Below, piece by piece: positions 10,961 to 22,500 of a stretch of 64,000 bases of DNA (position 1 is the stretch's first letter; the number at the start of each line of letters is the position of its first letter). The translations under genes and the position numbers were made by a program. The notes under the pieces are model-generated. The model made no database searches. It saw only the letters and a list, made by a program, of their open reading frames with translations, and was not told where the DNA came from. The DNA comes from Acheta domesticus (taxonomy: Eukaryota > Arthropoda > Insecta > Orthoptera > Gryllidae). The stretch spans positions 65,006,232-65,070,231 of the forward strand of contig JAHLJT010008756.1 in the NCBI GenBank assembly GCA_031308135.1. Direction: 5' to 3'.

Positions 10961-12240
10961 CGTCTATTTAACGCCCGATTTAAATTTAGTGTCTTCTCAA
11001 GATCACGGGGAATCTGGAAGGAGATGAGGACACTGCCATTTGGAGCTTCAATACCAAACATTTACGTCGTAACCAAATTCCCGATCGAATGACAATGTCT
11101 CTCTCTCTCTCTTGAGAGGCACTTCATTTAAATCTGTGCAGCTCGGGCTTTTTGTTTATTAGGATGGAAGTAACATTGAAACAAATGCAAACTACGGAAA
11201 ATGAAAATAACTATTGCCACAGCAGAAATATGCTTAATTCATTAACTGAAAGATTCCATTTATTTGAGAGAAACAAAAAAAAGTATATCCATTGTGTTTT
11301 AATGTTTAATTAGTAAGATAATATTATTTTTTAAGTAAAATATTCAAAGCGATTGAGTAATAAATATGTTAATAACAAATTCGTCCCTATAGTTCATTTA
11401 TTTTAAATTGAAATATCACCTTTAATCAATCCCTCCCTTCCCTTTGAATTGGCGATATGGCTAATTTAATCTAAGGTTAGCTTGGACCATTTAAATGGTT
11501 CTTCCAATCGTTTTTGTAATTTTCAACTGAAGTATATTTTTTTTTTTTTGAAAAATAAAATTCTAAAACTGCTATTTGGAAACAAAAATGTTTTAACTTT
11601 GTCTCATACACATTTTAGATCATTTTTAATTTTTCATATAATTAATTGTAATATTTCAGAAATTGTTGTAATGTTGCCCGTAATGGCAGCAATAATAATA
11701 TTAATAATAATATTTTAACCGTCTTTCATACGAAATATCTCATCTATATTATTAGGATGTGTTCTGAATACTTATTCGAATTTTAAGTTATTGTGCCCTT
11801 CTCAATCTCTTATTATTATCATTTTATGATTAATTATCCTGTCAAATATAAATGGAAACGAATTCTTTTAAAGTAGTGGTATAGATTAAATGCTAGCCAG
11901 GTATTAGAAAATATAATATTGTGAATTTTGTGAGTTTAGATATTTACTTACTAAAATAAATTTAGCAAACAAGTTCTTGACATTAATAAGACCATCTATT
12001 AACTCAGAGTTAATAATCAGCGGTACTGATTTGAGATAAAATATTTATTAAAAGAGTCAATTTATCACTACAACTTAGTAATTATTTACGTAAAAGAATC
12101 TTCAAGCGAGTGTTAATATTTATTTATTTGCATTTTATTCTTATAAAGATAGTGATAACATTTATTTTCTCGTCAAAATTACCCTCTGCTTTCCAAGCTT
12201 GTGCATTGTAAATGTTTCTCCACGAGGTGTACGAGGCAGT
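10961..12240. other. AT-rich intron of the LRR gene
   Basis: No gene is seen. It contains a short (CT)n run at about 11099-11113 and an (AAT)-rich patch near 11690-11715. The intron is bounded by donor gtaagc (12277) and the NAGNAG acceptor at about 10161. Confidence 0.6.
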
Positions 12241-12277
12241 ATTGTAGTCAGTGTATATTTTGTTTCTGGGAGCTTAC

Positions 12278-14277
12278 CTGGCACGTTGCCTCCACCGTCT
12301 GGTTGCCTGCGCCGCCGTATCGTTCCCAAGCAGCGAGCATGCGACAGTCACACGGTATCGGGTTGTACAAAGCGCGCACAGACGACAGACCCTCCAGCTC
12401 CTCCAGGGCGTCCAGATCCAGCGACTCCAGGAGGTTCTTGGACACGTCGAGGTGCTGGAGGGACGGAAACGTCATCGTAAAGTTGTGCGGTATTTCCCTG
12501 AAACTGTTACTTTCCAAGTCGACGTGCGTTATACTGACGAACGAGCAAGGAGAATCACAACTCAAGTAAAGCAGGCTATTGTATTTTAAATTCAACTTCT
12601 TCAAATATACAGAATTCATAAAGATATTCAAATTTAGAACCTGTAGGTTGTTGTAAGATAAATCGAGACTTTTTAAACGTTTCAAATTTTGGAATACTGT
12701 TTCTGGCAGAATTTTTATATTGTTTCCTTGCAGTGATAAATCTTCTAGATTTATCAAGGGATCAAATAAATACAATGACCACTGTTGCATTCCATCATTC
12801 ATGTTTAGAAATTTAAGATGTAGAATCTTGAGCTCTTTCAAATTTCGGAAAAGACCTGCTGGAAGTTTCTTGAACTTATTGTTTGAAAGATCGAGATGTT
12901 TTAAACGTTTTAGACGGCGGAATGTAGTATCGCTCATGCTTTCAATTTCATTGCCTCGCAAGGACAAGAATTCTAATTCAATTAAGTAATCCAAATCTAA
13001 AGTTTTAGCCAACGACGGGTTTATTCGGTTGTGGCTTAGATCCAAAGACTTCAGAGAGCTTCTGGTTTCTTGGGTGAGTCTGCTGGAGCTAAAGGAAACT
13101 AGTCTGTTGCTAGAAAGATTAAGGTTAAGCATTGAACTCATGAATGGTCTTAATGATGATCCTAAAAAACTTATTTTATTTTCGGAAAGCGAAAGACTTT
13201 CCAGTGTTGGTGTCTCTTCTATCTCTAAATTTCTTCGCCACACTTCGTTCGTGATAGTTTTTATTTTATTTCCAGAAAGAGAGAGTTGTTTCAAATTCTT
13301 CATCTTCAGAAATACTTCTAAATTTATTGATTCTATTTCGTTTTCATGAAGCTTTAGACTAGAAAGATTTTCTAAGTGAACAAGCTCTATCGATGCTGGT
13401 GACGAAAGTGTGTCAAAGGTTGTGTTCAGTTTATTACCGCCGAGTTCTAGAAATTTTAGATTGTGCAGGTAAAGTAGTGAACCTTCATGAATGGATGTTA
13501 TATAGTTATTGGAAATTAACAAATACTCCAAGTTGTCCGCCCCTTTAAACATCCCCTTGTCAAAAGCACCCACATCGTTGTCATTCAAATTTAACAACTC
13601 GAGACTTGGAGGTAACATGAATACTTGACTCACAAGTCTGTTCCCCTGAAGAGCTAACACAGAAAGGTTCTTCAAGTACAACACAGCACTACCGAGCGTC
13701 TCTAAGTCGTTATCACGCAACTGAAGCACGCGCAAGTTGGGCAGCCGTCGAAAGGTCTGCTCGGACAACTGCGTCAACCCGCAGGCGTCGAGCTGCAACC
13801 ACCGGAGAGACTGAATGTGCAGAAACGGCTCCCGCTCAGGCAGCTGGAAGGGGTTGCCGCTGAGGAACAGGCGGTCGAGCGCGAGGGCGTTGGCGAGCAG
13901 CCGCGGCGGGAGGCGCTCGAGGAGATTGGCCCTGAGAGACAGCTCCCGGAGGACGGGCAGGCCGTCAAAGGCGTCGTCCTCCACCGCGGCGACGGCGACC
14001 TCGTCGAGGACGAGGCTCCGCAGGCGAGGCAGCGCGCGCCACGCGGCGGCGCGCAGCGTCCCCAAGCGCCAGCCGCGCACCTCCAGCTCCTCGACGCGCG
14101 CGTCCAGCGCCGCCACCAGCGGCCGCACGTCGCCCGCCGCCCCCGCGCCAGCCCCGACGCCCGCGCAGCGCGCCTCCAGCGCCGACGCGCACCGGCACGC
14201 GGACGGGCACGCCCCCGCCGCCACGCCCACCGCCCACGCGCACAGCGCCAGCGCCGTCCACCGCCACACCGCTCCGC
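12278..14277 (-). CDS. LRR transmembrane protein, main ectodomain exon
   Basis: This large exon encodes most of a cell-surface LRR protein. It starts after acceptor 'cttgtgttgcag' with one base carried in (phase 1) and ends CAG|gtaagc in phase 0. There is no Met before the hydrophobic stretch WRWTALALCAWAVGVAAG, so the start codon and the signal-peptide n-region lie in an upstream exon. An LRRNT cap (CPSACRC) follows. Then come about 24 LRRs of the form LxxLxLxxNxL (for example LRVLQLRDNDLETL, LKSLDLSHNRI, LEDLSLQGNNIKIL) and the start of an LRRCT cap (NPIPCDC...W). Several N-glycosylation sequons (NLS, NTT, NFT, NQT) fit an extracellular location. With the other two exons the protein is about 818 residues plus the missing N-terminus. 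The cytoplasmic tail has no TIR domain, so it is not Toll. It resembles insect LRR adhesion or receptor proteins in architecture, but I cannot name the orthologue. The first ~530 nt are very GC-rich and the rest AT-rich. Confidence 0.85.
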
Positions 14278-14306
14278 CTGCAACACAAGTCAATCAATCA
14301 ATCAAT

Positions 14307-14490
14307 GCATGCCTTACTTTACGTGATGAGACATGCTCTTCCGCCAGACCACGAACAATTTCGCTACGCTCCTTTCGCCATCCATTAGAGAAAGAAGGAA
14401 TCACTCGGGTGGCAAAACAGACGATTTGAATTCAGCTCAGAAGTATCTTTTAGCATTGAGGAGCTTTACAAAGAATCTACAACTTGAGGT
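14307..14490 (+). mobile_element. Fragment of the fold-back repeat family also at 44.47-44.66 kb
   Basis: Ordered matches to 44477-44660: 'ttacgtg.tgagacatgctcttccgcc', 'aatttcgctacg', 'gcgaaagaag', 'acaaaacgaat'-like and 'gaattcagctcag', then a 'cttgagaatctt'-like block. A CAAT tetranucleotide run at 14291-14306 separates it from the LRR exon's acceptor by less than 15 bp. Confidence 0.6.
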
Positions 14491-14524
14491 AGTAGATTGA
14501 AAATGGTGCGTCTATACCCACACT

Positions 14525-14945
14525 TTCCTGTTCTATCAGGGGGTTGGCTCCCCGGGGTGCACAGCTAGGCATTAGCCTCTATCCGCACCCCTTCCAGTGT
14601 AAGAATACCTTCAGACTGGTATCCGGATTCCGCCGGACGCATTTATCCCTCTCGAGAACTTCCCTAGTTAAGCCTGGGTCGGGCTAGCTCAGAGCTACTA
14701 GCTTTCCAGGCTAGCATGAGGGTCGAATTAAGCGTCACACCCAAGCGCCGGCGGGACTAGCCCCTCTTCTTACCTAGAGTATCCGGCTACTGCCACGTCG
14801 AAGCCAAGGGCCAAACTGGGGCCACCCGGGCTAAGGCCCGGTAGCTAGGAGCTCCCTGCCTCCACCTTTAAGCTATCGACGTGAGTGCCGCCTTAACCTA
14901 GGCAACCTGATAAGGGGATTTATGCTCCCCTTCAGACTTTTATAT
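14525..14945. mobile_element. GC-rich interspersed element of unknown class
   Basis: This ~420 bp block has sharply higher GC than both flanks and is dense in ctag and gctagc motifs. It has a 'ctccccggggtgcac' palindromic end and 'ggttgcctaggttaaggcgg' on the minus strand. Stop codons occur in all frames. It looks like a non-coding transposable-element piece, such as a retroelement UTR or SINE, but there is no second copy in the window to fix its ends. Confidence 0.4.
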
Positions 14946-16597
14946 GTCGATTTGAGATTCACCGTGAAGCGTAAATAAGTTGAACTGCGCTTTGTCCCTC
15001 TCTAGTTAGTATTCAAGAACGAAGATAATATTTGATTGTAAAAATGTTTGAATTGTATTACTTTTAGTGTAATTATTTTTTTCAGATTGGTGATAATGTG
15101 TGTTTATTTTGTAAATGCTATATTTCCGAGCTGAGTTGCGTATTTCCGAGAGCTGGTAGCGTCTTTCTCAGAAACTGATAAGCAAATCAGTATTGCTTTC
15201 TTGACAAGTAGCGTGAATAAAATTATTAAAATCTATAATGGATTGGAGAACGCTTTTCTCTAATGTTCCATTTCATATTCTTGCACTCGTGCTTTCGTGG
15301 TGAAAATGAATAATTATTTCAGCATTACATTGTAATAACATTGAGTATTGGATTGAAATTATTCCACAAAAATTAAAGCAATATTAATGTCTTTTTGAAT
15401 GATATTAATGTTAAATTAAATAAACTATTTTCATTTTTAAATACTTTTTACACATTTATATAATAGAAGGACTCACCTAAAAAATGTGTTTATTTCCTGG
15501 ACTATACCCATGATATGTATGAGCAAATTGTAGTCAAAGTTTAAACATGTAAAAACGAAAGTATTATTACGTTTTGTTTATTCAAAATACTTAATACTAC
15601 GAACTATGTTCCAAGTACTACATTTCTTAATTACTTATTATTAGTTTTGAAGATTTTGTCATTATCTACAAATAAATGTAAGAATATTGTTTATATTCTT
15701 AATATATTGCAGTTGTGCATCAATACGTGAAAATGAATATGTCTTGAACTGTATACAGTACATAGTATGTACTAAGCATTCCAAGTAGCATTCGCACTTG
15801 ATTATTTTTTTTACGTGACTTTTCATGTACTAATTGGACACTAAGGCAAATGAAAAAGTACCATTTACTCATTCGCATGTTCACAGATAACCCAACGATG
15901 TGCCATTATATTAGATTTAAATAATTATCAGTTGCAGAGCGACAAACTCGTCACAAGAGTAGTTTTGCTCTGAAGGCTATTCGGCGGATCCGCGAAATTT
16001 CATATCAATAACGCTATGTCTTTGTTACTATTGTTGTTTTATACGTCAAAGAATTTTATAAATGTTTACCAATACAAATATTTGTGGGCCGTGGAATTTT
16101 ATTTATCATAGCGGACTAAATTTCTGCCAACTTCTGGAACAATAACAGGAAAAGTAACCTAAGTAGTGTAGATATGTGTAAATTTCCGTAAGAAGTGTTC
16201 GTGTGGTTACGATTGTGTGGTGCGCATTGAAGAGTTCTGTAAATGCCTGCTGGTGTGAATTGTGAAACAGTGTTTCTAGCAAATATTTTTCTTAATTGCA
16301 TCGACAAGGCAGAGGATTATATAAATAAACGTCAAGATACAGAATCCCAAATGCCTTGCAGAATTCATCATCTGCTTTTCCTTATGCCTGGTTATAATTT
16401 CATAGATCTGTATACATGTATAAGTTATTTCTGATAGCAGTATTTGGAATATTTCAGCATGTTCCTACAGACTGGTGCACATGTGTCAAGACTCAAGGTA
16501 TTCTCTATATCAAGAGTATAAATGTTAAAAAACACGGTGTTGGCTGAAGAACTCACAGCCACATTGGAAACTTATTTGCTAGTAAGTTTGCATCGGC
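14946..16597. other. AT-rich 5' flank of the serine-rich gene
   Basis: No supportable gene is seen. This is either the intergenic region between two divergent genes or part of the first intron of the LRR gene. The 5' UTR or a non-coding leader exon of the plus-strand gene must lie here or further upstream. A possible acceptor 'cttatttgctag' ends at about 16581, just before the ATG at 16598, but no clear core promoter could be read. Confidence 0.5.
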
Positions 16598-19500
16598 ATG
16601 TCCGGTTCCTCACCGGAAAAAAGTGGTAAATTTGAAACATTTTCTCCTTCAGAAAATTCTCAAAGACGTACACCATCGCCCTCTTTTGACGACCATTTTG
16701 AAGATTTCGATATCGAGGGATTTGATAAATTATTGGATGAATTAGCTCGAGATGCGAATGCAGTGAAGAAAGGAGTTTGTAGTAGAATGAGCTCATCGGA
16801 CAGAACAAAACAACAAATGCAATTACCATCAATAAGCAGCCCCTCTACAGAGATTCGTCACTTACCTTCCCCTAAGAAGAGGAACGAAATAGAACTACGG
16901 AACGAGAGGGACGTCTTGAGAGATACCAGATTGTATTTAACTGAACGACCGCAAATCATGGGAGCGGAGAAGAGAACAATAGCGTACATAAACGAAGATC
17001 TACGTTTAGCTGGATTTGATTCGATCTCTCCTCTCCCCATGAAAACCTCTCTCATCTCGGGCATCGTCGGCACAATGGAAGTCATCCCCGAAGAGTCGTC
17101 GAGTACACTGATCTGCGCGCTCTCCGAGGACATGTCTTCCATTTCGCGCGACGACCTGCACGCGGCCGTGTACCGGGTTCCGAAGAGCACGTCGTTCGAG
17201 ACGTGTTTCCAGCCGAAATCCCACCCTTCCTCCCCGGATCTGCACTACGCGTACGGCCGCGACGCCGGCGGCGGCGGCGGTGTCAGCGCGTCGCGGGCGC
17301 TGAAACGCAAAAGCGACGAGGCGGTGGGGAGCGACCTCTCCCTGTCCCTGTCCCCTCCGCCGACGCGCGACGCGGACTCGCGGCGCTCGACGCCCTCCCC
17401 GCCGCTGGTGCGTTGCGGCAGCGCGCGCCCGCACACCGGCCGCCGCGGCACGCTCGTGCTCTGTCGGAACGCGGCGCGCTCGCGTCCGATGACGCCCGTC
17501 GACCCGTCCGTCGCGTGCTCGGTGCACTCGCGTGCGTCGTCCCTCGAGTCGCCCCGTGGCAGCCCGCCGCCCTCGCGCCTCGCCACGCCCGCCGACGACC
17601 GCTCTTGGAGGAGCGGCTGCTCCCGGGCGTCGTCCGACCCGCTGCCCCCGCACGCGTTCGCGGCGGCGCCGTCCTCCCGCTACGCCCGGCCCGCGCGGGA
17701 GAACTCGCGGCAGATGAGTCGCGTCTCGTGCCAGTCGACTCAGCACTCGAGGAGCCTGAGCGTGCACTCGCCCACCACTCGCAACAGCTCGTGGAAGAAC
17801 CCCACCTCCTCTAACCCTTCGTCTCCGGTGTCTGCAGGTTCGTCCGAGAGTCTGCGCTCCTTGTTGTCGGCGTGGGCCGGCGATTCGCGAAGCGGGGACG
17901 CCCAGCACTACGCCACGCCCCTGGGCTCGGCGCCGTCCTTCGACTCTCTGTGCCTCCGCTCGCCGCAACTTTCGCCCCCCGTGTCCCTTGCGAGTTGCGA
18001 CTTCCCCATGCCAGCCGGCGACGACGACCAAGCTCTGGCAGGCCTTCTCAACAGGCAGGTGAACCCCAAGCTCGCGTTGTCGGACGAGAGCATGCATTCG
18101 CACGAGCGGTTGTCTCCCATGCAGTGCGAAAGCGATCTGTCCCGAATTTCTTCCTGGGACACGTGGCCCGGAAGCCCCCCCAGCCCGTCCCCCAGCCGGA
18201 TCGTGGGGGACCTCGGCACGAATTCACATACCCTTTGCGCGAAGCCTTCACCCCTCGAAGAAATAGAGTCCAGGATGTGCACTTTTCCTAGCAGTAGTGG
18301 TTTCCCGTCTTTAACAGTTCCAGGTGATGTAAGTCCTTCCAAGTGCGTTTCTCCAGAAGGTGCGGAAAGTGCGTCTTCACCGTGGGATTCGACTTTGTCC
18401 GAATGTCAACCTGTAGGGCCAGTTTCTTCCAGTGATTTAGTACACTTCCACGTAGTTAAACCTCCGACACCTGCCGGTCACGACAGTGAGAATTCCCAGG
18501 AATCCACGTGGGACACCGTATCAGAACGTGACGATAAGCCTACACGAGACCCGTCACCAAATGACTCCAGACAAAATGAAGAACATGAAATTCATTTGGC
18601 TGAAATTACGACTGAATTTGTCCCAGTATACGCGTCGTCGTGGGATTCAGTATCCACTGACACTGGTAAGAGTGAAACCAAAACAAAGCAATTCAATGAG
18701 GTCCTCTCTCCTTCACAAAATACGCCTTCTCCAGAAACAAGTGAATATATACAATCGACCGGATCGTCCTGGGAAGCCGTCGATTCAACGGAGCATGAGC
18801 TGCAAGAAAGTCCAAAACTACCCCTAAAGCAGTCGTCTTGGGATGATTCTTCAACGGAAAATGCAGCGGATGATTTATCGAAATCGGGAGAAAATAGTGC
18901 CACAATGCGTACTAATAGGTCTAGAAATTCCTCTGCTGTTTCGCACAAAAGCACTCGATCTGTCGGATCTGCGGATAAATTAAAACTTTCATCGCAGAGT
19001 CGTCACAGTCATTTAACAACATCATCTTCGAAATGCAACGCTGTCAATGTATCAGGCGAATTCGTCACTGTTGTTCCCTCACTTAACCACAATCCAGATT
19101 TAATTATGTCGCTATCGGAATGTAAAATTCGTGAAAGGAATGGAGAAATTATTCCAGAACTTATATCATCCGCACCGGCGTCTCAGAATAGTCAGTCGTA
19201 TCCAACCTCAGCAAACCCCGGACTTCTACATCAAACGGCACAGCAATTTGTGAATTTTACCAGAGAAATTAGTAAACAGTGCGAAGAACCAGTGTCTTCA
19301 ACAAATGTAATAGACCCGCAATCTTTAGGCGAGATTTTAGATACTGAGGCTCCAAGAACACAAACTTCCTTTATTGTTATTCCCGAGGCAGTGTACTCCA
19401 CGCATGTATCGAGTAATCCTGTAACTAGTATTGCCAATTCAGATACCCCATCTTTGGATTCAATCGCCCTGCCAGAGACTAACGATTCCTTGACGTTATC

Positions 19501-22500
19501 CATCACTGGAATTAGCGAAAGTGAGTTAGACCGCATAGCTATGCAATGTCCTTTGCCAGAAACAGAAAGCAAGCATTCTTCATTGAACGCCCTGTCTGAT
19601 TTCACACAAAATACAAAATTACAACCTTCGCACTCTTCAGAATTTGAAGATACGATTACTCCTCCTGTCAGAGCTTCGAAAAAATTCCACTGCCATCCAT
19701 CGTTAGGGACAAGCAACCCACAAAACCTATTCTTTAGCGAGTCGAAGGAAGAAGAAATAATTACGGTAGTAAATGCTGACTCTACGGTCCTGAAGCAATC
19801 GGATGAACAACAATCGGAGAACATAATTCCCCAAATAAACGTATCCGTAGGAACAGGGGAAAATATTACTTCTCTTCCATCATTTTCTGCTGATAATGGT
19901 ACTCTGAAGACTGATGAGTCATGTATAACATTACAAATTTCGGCTTCTGAAAATAGTGAATGGCAAAACCTATCCTCTAGAACTACAAGCCTTGATGCGA
20001 AAGTATCTCACATTTCCACTTCAAAGTCAGCTCGAGAGCAAAGTGCTGGCATCAGCAAGCATTCCTCCGCAGCACTGTCAGTCGAAGATATTTGTAAAAG
20101 TGGCACCTCTGGCGACTACTTGCAAAAGGATGGTGAGAGAAGTCAAAATGGCACACCTCAGGATGAAATATATGGTTCGGATAAGTCATATGTGACTGTG
20201 ACCACATTTACATCCACACAAGAATCAGACCCATTGCATGGAATAGGAGGGAATTCCATTGAAACTACTGATGAGCATCCACAAAAAACATATAATTCGG
20301 AGACCACTCCCCTATCCTACGTGGAAGGCTCAGAAAAGTATTCGGTTCATATATATGACGAATCATTTGAAGCATCGTCGTCTTCAAGGACCCCAATGAA
20401 CCTCGCTTCCTCAGAGGTTGCCAACAAGATTCTGGAAACCGTTGCTTCAGTGTCAGAGGAACAAAGTAGAGCGGTTCAACCGCTATCTTTGAACCAAGAT
20501 TTTACACTACATTCGGAAAGCACAATTTCACAGAAGTTACTGGCGTATAGAAATTCCGATGTAATGAATATGGGTGCATCAACTTCATTAATCGTAGCAG
20601 ATTCGAACATCGGTTGCATAGCTTCTCATTCGGAAGTTATGTCTGATCAAAACATATCTCCTTCTTCGAAGGACATACATAGTCCTAAGTCTCAAGAAAT
20701 GAAGTCGGATAACTTACAGCCAATTCTCGATGAGTTATGTGCCATTGGGTATTCAAGACCTCAAAACCCACCATCACTTATTACAGTTGAGGCAACGATT
20801 TGCCATTCAATGGGAGGTAGTGTGGACGAATATTCTCTTGAGAAATCTTCATGTGACTCTAAGTACATTACTGAGGTAGGGACAATAGAAAAATCTCAAT
20901 CGGAACACGACCATGAACACAATCATAAATTTTCCGCTAATCTTTCAGAGACTGCTGTGTTACCTGACGTTGCGCCCGTGTCTGTTGTAGATACCGTAGT
21001 ATGTCCAGAACAACTCCAATCTGTTCATCAAATTTCACATGTGTATGAAGACAGCGAAATTATAACTAACAAGGTTCCGCACTCCAAATTCAGTGTCCCG
21101 CAGTCAGTGGTTCAGGAACACGTTGAAACATCATTCTCAACTACAGTCGGAGAAAATCATGCTCCAATATCTTACACAAATTTTAGTCAAGATAATTATC
21201 GTTTATTGACCAATACACAAACATTTTCTGAAGAATCAGCAGGTGAAGAAATGAGATACGACAAGAATGATCGTATCTTCCAGGGATCCGAACCAGGCCA
21301 TTTTATTGATGTTTCTAAAACTGAAGATTGCAGTCCATCTAATTTAAAGTCTGATTGCGCCTCGTCGTATGAAAGTTTAGAATCAAGTTCATTACTCTCT
21401 TCGACAGAGATTCGTGAAGGCATGCTAAGATTCCAATCGAATGAAGAATTACTGAGCTCTCCGACCCCGGGAGCAAACGTGTCCTTATACATCCGTATTT
21501 TCCGAGCAGATTCACCGGCGTCGTCTAGGATGAAAATCATGGAGTGTGTCGATGACGAAGAGAACGATCCTGAAATTGCCTGTAGAGCAATTTGTGAAAG
21601 TGCCAATTATCCCAACGAAACATGTTCTCCACAAATGAACGCGGGGGAACCACCATTTCAGACTGGTTTAGAAAGAAATACAAAGGAATCGGACCAAGAA
21701 GCATATATAAGATTACAAGAAGAAAGAATTTCCCACTCATCAGTAACCAAGACGGTTTCGCAGCAAGCCATGAGTAGCAAGCCATGCGCAGCAAGCCAAG
21801 CCAAAGCCGAAGAGGAAAGTGAAAATATGCTTGATTCTCCAGGAGTGTATTCAAGAGATTTCATAAAAATTACATCGTCAACAGGATCTTTAGTTTCCAA
21901 ACCATCGAAGATAAATTCAAGGCCTTCTAGGCCCTCAGCGGTCATCGAGAATTCTTCCCAATCAAGTGATGTCGAATCAGAACCTGACGATACTCTGCCC
22001 CCTCTGCCATCTTCAATTTCTTCACGCAGATATGACTACTTGAACCGATCAATGCACGCCTTGGGAACATTTAGAGAGGAGTCTGCATCGAGCGCGGGTT
22101 CAGAATGCGAAGCACCCCAGCAACACCTTCCGCCCTCGTCAAGTAGGGGACAATATTATTTGTCGACGCCATCTTTAACAGATACCAGCCAAGAAACGTC
22201 CACTTCCTTGGACTTAGAGCACTTGCGTCAGTCGCCAGGACCACAAACGCCCAAAAGTCCAGATATTTTCAGTTCCTCCCACTCGTTAGCAGAGATTCAG
22301 GAGATTCCTGAGAGCGAAGTGCCTGAAATCAATTACTCATCCACCCAAGCCCATTCATCCCTATCACACGAATTGTTCGCTTCGATGTCTCCGAGAGAGA
22401 GAGAGACACTCCTTCCAGGGGGAATAATATCGCCGAGAAATATGTCCCAGTCACCAAATCAAACCCCAACCATGTCACGAAGAGGTGTTGATTTTATACA

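Noticed and set aside
4266..14277. Toll-type receptor
   Set aside because: There is an LRR ectodomain and one TM helix, but the ~80-residue tail has no TIR domain.
17006..18103. 365-residue minus-strand open frame (Arg-rich)
   Set aside because: It is antisense to the GC-rich part of exon 1. GC-rich DNA lacks stops, the composition is Arg/Gly-biased, and there is no splice or start support.
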